DNA of 12,224 nucleotides from Propionibacteriaceae bacterium (GTDB taxonomy: Bacteria; Actinomycetota; Actinomycetes; Propionibacteriales; Propionibacteriaceae): contig JAICEV010000065.1 in the NCBI GenBank assembly GCA_025923975.1, forward strand, positions 1 to 12,224, in the 5' to 3' direction. The notes beneath the pieces are model-generated. The model saw only the letters and a list, made by a program, of their open reading frames with translations, had not been told where the DNA came from and did not search any database. Shown in pieces: positions 6,820-12,224 of the stretch. Every line of letters starts with the position of its first letter. Positions within the stretch are counted from its first letter, which is position 1. Both the position numbers and the translations under genes were made by a program.

Positions 6820-8348
6820 GGCCGCCGCCAGCTGAAGCCGTTACGCGCCAGCATGATGTCGGCACCCTCGGGTCCCCACGATCCGGGTTCATAAGGTTCA
6901 GGTTGCTCCGGCAAGCTCGCCCAGTAGTCCAAGATTGGATCCAAGATCTCCCAGGAGAGCTCGACCTCCTCATGCTGCGGGAATAGCGGCGGGTCGCCCA
7001 GAAGTACGTCCAAGATCAGCCGCTCGTACGCCTCCGGTGAGGACTCGGTGAACGAACCTCCATACGCGAAATCCATGTTCACTTCGCGGATTTCCATCTG
7101 GGTGCCGGGCACCTTGGCGCCAAAGCGCAAGGTGACGCCCTCGTCCGGCTGGATCCGCAGCACGATGGCGTTGTCGCCCAGCTTCTCGGTGTCAGTCTTG
7201 CTGAACGGCAGATGTGGCGCGCGCTTGAAGCCGAGAGCGATCTCGGTCACCCGTCGAGCCAGGCGCTTGCCGGTGCGCAGATAGAAGGGTACGCCGGCCC
7301 AGCGCCGGTTCTCGATATCGATGCGGATGGCTGCGTAGGTCTCGGTCCGAGAGTCTGGCGGGATTCGGTCCTCCTCGAGATAGCCCTTGACTCTTTCTCC
7401 GCCGGCCCAGCCGCCCGCGTACTGACCGCGCGCGGTGTACAGATCCAGCTGCGTCGGTGGTCGCGCAGCGGCGAGCACCTTCTGTTTCTCGACCCTGAGC
7501 TGGCCTGCCTCGAAGGAGTTGGGTTCCTCCATCGCTGTAAGTGCCAACAGCTGCAATAGGTGGTTCTGTACGACGTCGCGCGCGATGCCGATGGCGTCAA
7601 AGTAACCGGCGCGGCCGCCGATCCCGATGTCTTCGGCCATCGTGATCTGGATGTGGTCGACGTAATTGTTGTTCCACACCGGCTCGAACAGCTGGTTCGC
7701 GAACCGCAGCGCCATTATGTTCTGGACGGTTTCCTTGCCGAGATAGTGGTCGATGCGGAATACCGACGAGGCGGGGAAGACGCCGGAGACAATCCGGTTC
7801 AGCTCCCTTGCGCTTTCCAGGTTGTGGCCAAAGGGCTTTTCGATCACGACCCGGCTCCACTGCCCTGGCTGCTGTTCGGCCAGTCCTTGCGCGCGCAACT
7901 GGTCGACAGCCGTCGGGAACAGCCCTGGAGGGATGGACAGGTAGAACGCATGGTTCCCGCCGGTACCGCGGGCTTCGTCCAGGTCGGCGATCGTCTCAAC
8001 CAGGTTGCTGAAGGCCTCGTCATTCCCGATCTCACCTGGCACGAACCGGATGCCTTCAGAAAGCTGTCGCCAGACCTCCTCTCGAAAAGGGGTTCGGGCA
8101 TGCTCCTTGACGGCATCGTGTACGACCTTCGCGAAGTCCTGCCGAGCCCAATCCCGCCGCGCGAATCCAACCAGGGCAAAACCCGCCGGTAGCAGACCGC
8201 GGTTGGCCAAGTCGTAGACCGCCGGCATCAGCTTCTTGGTGGACAGGTCGCCGGTGACACCGAAGATCACCAGGACGCACGGACCGGCAATTCTCGGGAG
8301 CCGCCGATCCCGCGGATCGCGAAGCGGGTTGGCACGCACAGTGATCAT
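6816..8348 (-). CDS. zwf: Glucose-6-phosphate 1-dehydrogenase
   Basis: Zwf oxidises glucose-6-phosphate to 6-phosphogluconolactone and forms NADPH, the entry step of the oxidative pentose phosphate pathway. The protein has 510 residues, full length. The dinucleotide-binding loop is GVTGDLSTKK (30-39). EKPFGHNL is at 170-177, and the substrate-binding signature RIDHYLGKE at 198-206. By alignment with the human enzyme the catalytic pair is Asp258 and His263 in RDVVQNHLLQ. FYLRTGKRL is at 355-363. The ATG is preceded by an AAGGGG-type site (complement of 8358-8363, about 9 nt spacing) after an A7 run. Immediately upstream on its coding strand lies the unusual repeat region; opcA overlaps its end. 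Confidence 0.97.
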   Translation of the reverse strand: MITVRANPLRDPRDRRLPRIAGPCVLVIFGVTGDLSTKKLMPAVYDLANRGLLPAGFALVGFARRDWARQDFAKVVHDAVKEHARTPFREEVWRQLSEGIRFVPGEIGNDEAFSNLVETIADLDEARGTGGNHAFYLSIPPGLFPTAVDQLRAQGLAEQQPGQWSRVVIEKPFGHNLESARELNRIVSGVFPASSVFRIDHYLGKETVQNIMALRFANQLFEPVWNNNYVDHIQITMAEDIGIGGRAGYFDAIGIARDVVQNHLLQLLALTAMEEPNSFEAGQLRVEKQKVLAAARPPTQLDLYTARGQYAGGWAGGERVKGYLEEDRIPPDSRTETYAAIRIDIENRRWAGVPFYLRTGKRLARRVTEIALGFKRAPHLPFSKTDTEKLGDNAIVLRIQPDEGVTLRFGAKVPGTQMEIREVNMDFAYGGSFTESSPEAYERLILDVLLGDPPLFPQHEEVELSWEILDPILDYWASLPEQPEPYEPGSWGPEGADIMLARNGFSWRRP

Positions 8349-8394
8349 GCGCGCGCGCCCCTTTTTTTGTGAGCTGCTCGCGCAGTTTTGTTTG

Positions 8395-8542
8395 GCTCGC
8401 TCCGCTCGCGAGGTTTGCGCTGTGAGCCGCCGCCTTCCTCACTCGCTCGTCGACGAACAGCGTGTCGACTCGCTCGCTCGTCCAGGACAGCGGCGCGCAA
8501 ACCTCCGCGCGGGGAGCCCGCCGGCGTCGTCGTCGCTCGCAG
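8395..8542. repeat. Structured repeat unit, copy 1
   Basis: This is one of two similar units of about 150 bp filling the tal-zwf spacer. Its core, 8425-8496, matches 8609-8680 at 68 of 72 positions. The flanking arm 8399-8420 can pair with 8495-8517 in about 20 base pairs, including a perfect 10-bp block (AGGTTTGCGC with GCGCAAACCT), with one bulge and two mismatches. The core carries tetranucleotide runs of TCGC and the small palindromes TCGTCGACGA and GTCCAGGAC. It has no transposase and no credible protein. A REP/BIME-like or MITE-like element is possible; the family is not one I can name. Confidence 0.8.
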
Positions 8543-8568
8543 ACGAAAGAGCATGTCCGCTCGCTCCT
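8534..8568. repeat. Partial third copy of the repeat core
   Basis: The stretch starting CGCTCGCAGACGAA aligns with CGCTCGTCGACGAA at 8444 (copy 1) and CGCTCGTAGACGAA at 8628 (copy 2), and the likeness runs on through TGTCCGCTCGCTC. Core starts are thus spaced 90 and 94 bp apart. It is enclosed by arms 8495-8515 and 8583-8603, which pair at 18 of 21 positions. Confidence 0.6.
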
Positions 8569-8576
8569 TATGCATT

Positions 8577-8726
8577 GCTCGGTCCCCTCGCGGAGGCTGG
8601 CGCCCGGTAGCCGCTGCCTTCCTCACTCGCTCGTAGACGAACAGCGTGTCTGCTCGCTCGCTCGTCCAGGACAGCGGCGCACCAGCCTGGCTCCGCTCGG
8701 CGGCGCGCGATTCCCGACGCTCGCAG
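8577..8726. repeat. Structured repeat unit, copy 2
   Basis: This is the second unit, in direct orientation to copy 1 and 182 bp away. Its closing stem pairs AGGCTGGCGC (8594-8603) with 8677-8688, ten pairs with a 2-nt bulge. The three central bases differ from copy 1 (CTG with CAG instead of TTT with AAA), yet pairing is kept. An inner stem GCCGCTG (8610-8616) with CAGCGGC (8672-8678) overlaps the first by two bases and may compete with it. The unit ends 27 bp from the tal stop codon. Bases 8349-8394 and 8727-8753, outside the units, hold nothing else I recognise apart from the zwf ribosome site. Confidence 0.8.
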
Positions 8727-8753
8727 CTCGCTGGGGATGACTTCAGGGTTCGG

Positions 8754-9869
8754 TCAGCCAGCCGCTTTGGCGGCCTCCAGCTCCTGCTTGACGTCGACTA
8801 CCAGCTCGTTCCAGGACGCCTCGAACTTCTCGACGCCCTCTTTCTCCAGCACGTCGACCACATCATCGTAGGAGATGCCGACTCTCTCCAGGTCGTCGAG
8901 CACCTGCTGCGCCTCGGCCTTGGTTCCGCTCACCATGTCACCGCGCACCTCACCATGATCGGCAAAGGCCATCATGGTCTTCTCAGGCATCGTGTTCACG
9001 GTGTTCGGAACCACGAGTTCGGTGATGTACATCGTGTCGGAGTAGTCGGGATTCTTAACCCCGGTGGATGCCCACAGCGGCCGCTGCCGGTTCGCTCCCT
9101 TGGCCTCCAGCGCGGCGAACCGCTCGCTGCTGAACTCCTCCTCGAACAGCGCGTAGGCGAGCCGGGCATTTGCGATGGCGGCCTTGCCGCGCAGTGCGAG
9201 TGCCTCGTCCGAGCCGATTGCTTCCAGCCGCTTGTCGATCTCGGTATCCACTCGCGAAACGAAGAATGATGCCACAGAGTGGATCTTGCTCAAGTCGTGG
9301 CCGGATTCTGCGGCCCGCTCTAACCCGGTCAGGTATGCATTGATCACCTCGCGGTAGCGCTCCAGGGCGAAGATCAGCGTCACGTTCACACTGACGCCCT
9401 CAGCGGTGACGGTGGTAATCGATGGCAGGCCGGCCTTGGTGGCGGGGATCTTGATCAGCACATTGGGCCGGTCGACGACCTTCCACAGGTCGGTGGCTTG
9501 GGCGGTGGTTGCATCGGTCTCGTTGGCCAGGTCGGGATCGACCTCGATGGAAACCCGGCCGTCCACGCCGTTGGTTGCCGCATGAGTGGCGGCCATGATG
9601 TCACATGCATTGCGTACGTCGTCGGTGGTGAGCACCTTGATGGCGTCATGCAGTTCTGCATCGCGCGCCGCCAGCTCCTTGACCTGCTCGTCATACATAT
9701 GGCCCTGTGCCAACGCGGCGGCGAAGATCGTCGGGTTGGTCGTGACTCCGCTAACTGAGTAGTTGGACACCAGGTCGGCCAGGTTGCCCGAGGTGATTCG
9801 CTCGCGCGACAAGTCGTCAAGCCAGATGGATACGCCGGCATCTGCGAGGGCCTTGAGCCGTTCGTTCAT
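8754..9869 (-). CDS. tal: Transaldolase
   Basis: Transaldolase moves a three-carbon dihydroxyacetone unit between sugar phosphates in the non-oxidative pentose phosphate pathway. With 371 residues it belongs to the longer actinobacterial type, not the short MipB/TalC type. Motifs are SIWLDDLSRERI (14-25), SGVTTNPTIF (40-49), VSIEVDPDLA (106-115), NVLIKIPAT with the Schiff-base Lys140 (136-144), the VSVNVTLIF strand, and RPLWASTGVKNPDYSD. The ATG has a strong AGGAG ribosome site (complement of 9878-9882, 8 nt spacing). It begins 42 nt after the tkt stop codon, so both are probably on one transcript. After tal comes a repeat-filled gap of about 405 bp before zwf. Confidence 0.96.
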   Translation of the reverse strand: MNERLKALADAGVSIWLDDLSRERITSGNLADLVSNYSVSGVTTNPTIFAAALAQGHMYDEQVKELAARDAELHDAIKVLTTDDVRNACDIMAATHAATNGVDGRVSIEVDPDLANETDATTAQATDLWKVVDRPNVLIKIPATKAGLPSITTVTAEGVSVNVTLIFALERYREVINAYLTGLERAAESGHDLSKIHSVASFFVSRVDTEIDKRLEAIGSDEALALRGKAAIANARLAYALFEEEFSSERFAALEAKGANRQRPLWASTGVKNPDYSDTMYITELVVPNTVNTMPEKTMMAFADHGEVRGDMVSGTKAEAQQVLDDLERVGISYDDVVDVLEKEGVEKFEASWNELVVDVKQELEAAKAAG

Positions 9870-9911
9870 GATCAGTTCTCCTGGATGAGTGGGTGGTGAC
9901 GTCAGCTGGGC

Positions 9912-12116
9912 TCAGCTGATCGTGACGCCCGGATGGGCCTCTATGTCTGCGGGACCTCTGGGCCCGCTGGCTGCCGGATGCGTGGGAGCCGTAGTCCCAG
10001 GTGCCGCATCGAGGCTCTCGTGGGCGGCTTCGACGACCGTTTCAGGAGTGAAACCAAACTCCTTGAACAAGACATTCGCGGCCGCACTGGCTCCGTAGTG
10101 GTTGATGCTGATGATGCGCCCAGCGTCGCCGACGAGGTCTCGCCAGCCAATGCCGACTCCGGCCTCGATGGAGACACGCGCCCTGATATCAGGCGGGATG
10201 ACGGAGTCCCTGTAGTCCTGATCCTGCCCGTCGAACCATTCCCGACAGGGCATTGAGACCACGCGTGCTTCGATGCCCTCGTCGGCGAGCAGCTTCTGGG
10301 CCGCGACGGTGTACTGCACCTCCGAACCGGTCCCGATCAAGATCACGTCCGGGGTGCCGTTGCAGTCTTTGAGGATGTAGCCGCCCTTGGCTACCTCCGA
10401 GGTATCGGCGAAGCCGTCTTCGCCACGTGGGAAGATGGGCACGGCCTGCCGGGTCAGGGCCAGCCCGGCCGGCCGGTCGTTGTTCTTCAAGATCGTCGCC
10501 CACGCCGCGGCGGTCTCGTTGGCGTCGGCCGGCCGAACCACATCGAGTCCGGGGATGGCTCGTAAGGCGGCGAGATGTTCGATGGGCTGATGAGTGGGGC
10601 CGTCCTCGCCGAGACCGATTGAGTCGTGAGTCCAGACATAGATCACCGGCAGTTCCATCAGTGACGCAAGCCGTACCGCGGGCCGCATGTAATCGCTGAA
10701 GATCAAGAAGGTGCCGCCGTAGGGCCGTAGACCGCCATGCAGCTTGATGCCGTTGAGGATCGCACCCATGGCGTGCTCGCGGACGCCGAAGTGCAGCACC
10801 CGGCCGTAGGGGCCACCGCGAAACATCCTGCTCTGCCGATCTGTTGGCAGGAAGCTCGGCTCGCCCTCTGGGGTGGTGTTGTTGGATTCCGCGAGGTCGG
10901 CTGAGCCGCCCCAAAGTTCAGGCAGCTTTGGCACGATCGCGTTGAGCACCTTTCCGGAGGCCGCCCGGGTCGCAATGCCCTTGGGATCGGCATCCCAGCT
11001 AGGCAGCACATCCTCCCAGCCAGGGCTGAGCTCATCCTTGATCAGCCGCTCGTACAGTGCCTTGCGCTCGGGATTAGCCTCGGCCCATTTGTCATAAGCC
11101 TGCTGCCACTCCTGCTGAGCCTGCGCTCCGCGCTCGATCAGCTTGCGAGTGTGCTCGATCACCTCATCCGCAACAACGAAGGTCTTTTCCGGGTCGAATC
11201 CGAGCACCTCCTTAGTTGCGGCAACTTCCTCTTCACCCAAGGCGGCGCCATGAGCCTTGCCCGTGCCCTGGAGCTTAGGAGCCGGCCAACCGATGATCGT
11301 CTTCAGGCAGATGAAGGTGGGCCGATCTGTGATTGTCTTAGCCACCTCGAGAGCATCAGCGAGCGCAGCGACATTCTCCCGATAGTGATGCGCGTCGCCG
11401 TGAGTCCAGTCCACGGTTTGCACATGCCAGCCGTACGCGGCGTAGCGAGCAGGGGTGTCCTCGCTGAGAGCGATGTTCGTATCGTCCTCGATCGAGATCC
11501 GGTTGCTGTCGTAGATCAGGGTGAGATTGCTGAGCCGCTGCGTCGCGGCCAGCGACGACGCCTCCGAAGCGACACCCTCCTGGATGTCGCCGTCTGATGC
11601 GAGGCAGTAGATGTGGTGATCGAAGACCGAGGTGCCTGGCGCGGCATCGGGATCAAGCAGCCCACGCTCCCGCCGGGCGGCCATGGCCATTCCCACCGCG
11701 TTGGCAACGCCTTGGCCGAGCGGCCCAGTGGTGACCTCGACTCCCTTGGTGTGCGCATACTCCGGATGGCCTGGAGTCTTCGATCCCCAGAATCGGTAGG
11801 CCTTGATGTCGTCGAGTTCGAGCCCGAAGCCGCCGAGGTAGAGCTGGATGTAGAGCGTCAGGCTGGTGTGCCCACAGGACAGCACGAATCGGTCGCGCCC
11901 GGGCCAGTGGGTGTCGCTCGGGTTATGCCGCATCACCTTTTGGAACAGCAGGTACGCGACCGGGGCCAGGCTCATTGCAGTGCCTGGATGGCCATTGCCA
12001 ACGTTCTGCACGGCATCGGCGGCCAGCACGCGTATGGTGTCGATGGCTCGGTAGTCGAGTTCGGTCCACCCCTCGGGGAGAACCGCGTCTGAGATGTCGG
12101 TATCGGTCACACTCAC
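9912..12116 (-). CDS. tkt: Transketolase, with a C-terminal extension
   Basis: Tkt transfers two-carbon ketol units between sugar phosphates using thiamine diphosphate and a divalent metal. Visible are NGHPGTAMSL with His43 (41-50), GPLGQG (131-136), the cofactor motif SDGDIQEG running to DSNRIS (174-208), the pyrimidine-domain FGVREH with catalytic Glu448, and DGPTHQP (505-511). The start chosen is the GTG at 12116, with GGAAGGA at the complement of 12128-12134 and a rather long 11-nt spacing. Another GTG two codons on is possible. The conserved fold ends near residue 702 (FKEFGFTPETVVEAAHESL). A further 32 residues rich in Ala, Pro, Thr and Gly make 734 in total, against about 700 in mycobacteria. 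It heads the tkt-tal-zwf-opcA-pgl series. Confidence 0.97.
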   Translation of the reverse strand: MSVTDTDISDAVLPEGWTELDYRAIDTIRVLAADAVQNVGNGHPGTAMSLAPVAYLLFQKVMRHNPSDTHWPGRDRFVLSCGHTSLTLYIQLYLGGFGLELDDIKAYRFWGSKTPGHPEYAHTKGVEVTTGPLGQGVANAVGMAMAARRERGLLDPDAAPGTSVFDHHIYCLASDGDIQEGVASEASSLAATQRLSNLTLIYDSNRISIEDDTNIALSEDTPARYAAYGWHVQTVDWTHGDAHHYRENVAALADALEVAKTITDRPTFICLKTIIGWPAPKLQGTGKAHGAALGEEEVAATKEVLGFDPEKTFVVADEVIEHTRKLIERGAQAQQEWQQAYDKWAEANPERKALYERLIKDELSPGWEDVLPSWDADPKGIATRAASGKVLNAIVPKLPELWGGSADLAESNNTTPEGEPSFLPTDRQSRMFRGGPYGRVLHFGVREHAMGAILNGIKLHGGLRPYGGTFLIFSDYMRPAVRLASLMELPVIYVWTHDSIGLGEDGPTHQPIEHLAALRAIPGLDVVRPADANETAAAWATILKNNDRPAGLALTRQAVPIFPRGEDGFADTSEVAKGGYILKDCNGTPDVILIGTGSEVQYTVAAQKLLADEGIEARVVSMPCREWFDGQDQDYRDSVIPPDIRARVSIEAGVGIGWRDLVGDAGRIISINHYGASAAANVLFKEFGFTPETVVEAAHESLDAAPGTTAPTHPAASGPRGPADIEAHPGVTIS

Positions 12117-12144
12117 GTGCCAGAAGATCCTTCCGAGACGGCTC

Positions 12145-12171
12145 TCCGGGCTGCCGGTATCGCAGCCCGGA
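12145..12171 (-). promoter_or_regulatory. 10-bp stem-loop in the tkt leader
   Basis: The arms 12145-12154 and 12162-12171 pair perfectly over 10 bp with a 7-nt loop. The hairpin ends 28 nt before the tkt start codon and starts next to the expected transcription start of the candidate -10 at 12179-12184. It could be a 5' stabilising hairpin, or belong to a neighbour outside the window. Confidence 0.45.
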
Positions 12172-12178
12172 CAATGCG

Positions 12179-12184
12179 AGCCTA
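12179..12184 (-). promoter_or_regulatory. Candidate -10 element for tkt
   Basis: On the minus strand these bases read TAGGCT, the same hexamer as the proposed secG -10. I see no matching -35 at 16-19 nt. Transcription would start near 12172, giving a leader of about 55 nt that begins with the hairpin. Confidence 0.35.
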
Positions 12185-12224
12185 TCGGGGGCTAGTCAGC
12201 GCGGGATATAGGGTCAGGCGGCGA

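Noticed and set aside
7560..8192. Plus-strand 210-codon open frame opposite zwf
   Set aside because: It runs antisense through conserved catalytic parts of zwf, and codon bias explains the open frame.
8345..8626. Minus-strand 93-codon open frame ahead of zwf
   Set aside because: It lies almost wholly in the repeat units, is Arg-rich low complexity, and overlaps the zwf start codon and ribosome site.
8395..8726. A CRISPR array in the tal-zwf spacer
   Set aside because: The repeats are about 150 bp with only two full copies, no short regular repeat-spacer pattern and no cas genes nearby.
8236..8740. Overlapping plus-strand open frames across the zwf start and repeat region (8236-8610, 8388-8636 and 8462-8740)
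   Set aside because: They arise because the TCGC-rich repeats lack stop codons. Repeated peptides such as SLVDEQRV and LARPGQRR come from the DNA repeat, composition is Arg/Ser-rich, and no family is recognisable.
8646..9269. Plus-strand 207-codon open frame opposite tal
   Set aside because: It is the shadow of the well-supported tal frame on the other strand plus repeat sequence, with no recognisable domain.
9902..9919. TCAGCTG / CAGCTGA inverted pair at the tkt stop codon as a terminator
   Set aside because: It has only 7 bp around a 4-nt loop, overlaps the stop codon, lacks a T-run, and tal follows within 42 nt with a strong ribosome site.
12209..12214. TAGGGT on the plus strand as a divergent promoter for a gene beyond the right edge
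   Set aside because: The hexamer fits a -10 and a divergent gene would match known actinobacterial layouts, but no -35 is visible and the gene itself is outside the window.

Overview
The window is a stretch of chromosome from a fairly high-G+C Gram-positive bacterium of the Actinobacteria. Three things point there: WhiA next to the glycolytic genes; an RbpA-family RNA polymerase-binding protein and OpcA, both actinobacterial signatures; and the order gap-pgk-tpiA-secG facing a pgl-opcA-zwf-tal-tkt block, familiar from Streptomyces and mycobacteria. Several genes start with GTG (pgk, secG, rbpA, tkt). I do not commit to a genus.

Left half, plus strand (1-5064): the 3' part of whiA, then gap, pgk and tpiA (triose-phosphate part of glycolysis and gluconeogenesis), secG (Sec translocon subunit), an rbpA-family gene and a small GNAT acetyltransferase. 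The gap-pgk spacer holds a perfect 13-bp stem-loop and a weaker second one. secG seems to have its own promoter, placed so that the mRNA could begin on its GTG start codon (leaderless).

Right half, minus strand (5075-12116): read in the direction of transcription this is tkt, tal, zwf, opcA, pgl, covering the oxidative and non-oxidative pentose phosphate pathway. zwf, opcA and pgl are tightly coupled (4-nt overlap, then a 2-nt gap). The two halves converge, with only 10 bp between the stop codons of the acetyltransferase gene and pgl. Together the genes link glyceraldehyde-3-phosphate and fructose-6-phosphate chemistry (Tal, Tkt, TpiA, Gap, Pgk) with NADPH supply (Zwf, OpcA, Pgl).

The one long gene-free stretch, 8349-8753 between tal and zwf, is the least ordinary part. 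It holds two copies of a roughly 150-bp element with a 72-bp core matching at 68 of 72 positions, plus a partial third core between them. The cores are separated by arms of alternating orientation that can form long stems. The two outermost stems differ in sequence but keep base pairing, and neighbouring stems compete for the same arms. This is the best candidate here for something undescribed: a structured dispersed repeat (REP/BIME- or MITE-like), or an RNA element splitting tkt-tal from zwf-opcA-pgl.

Smaller oddities are a lysine/arginine-rich tail on OpcA, a 32-residue Pro/Ala-rich tail on transketolase, an RbpA-family protein with a divergent sigma-interacting region, and a 10-bp hairpin near the expected 5' end of the tkt mRNA.
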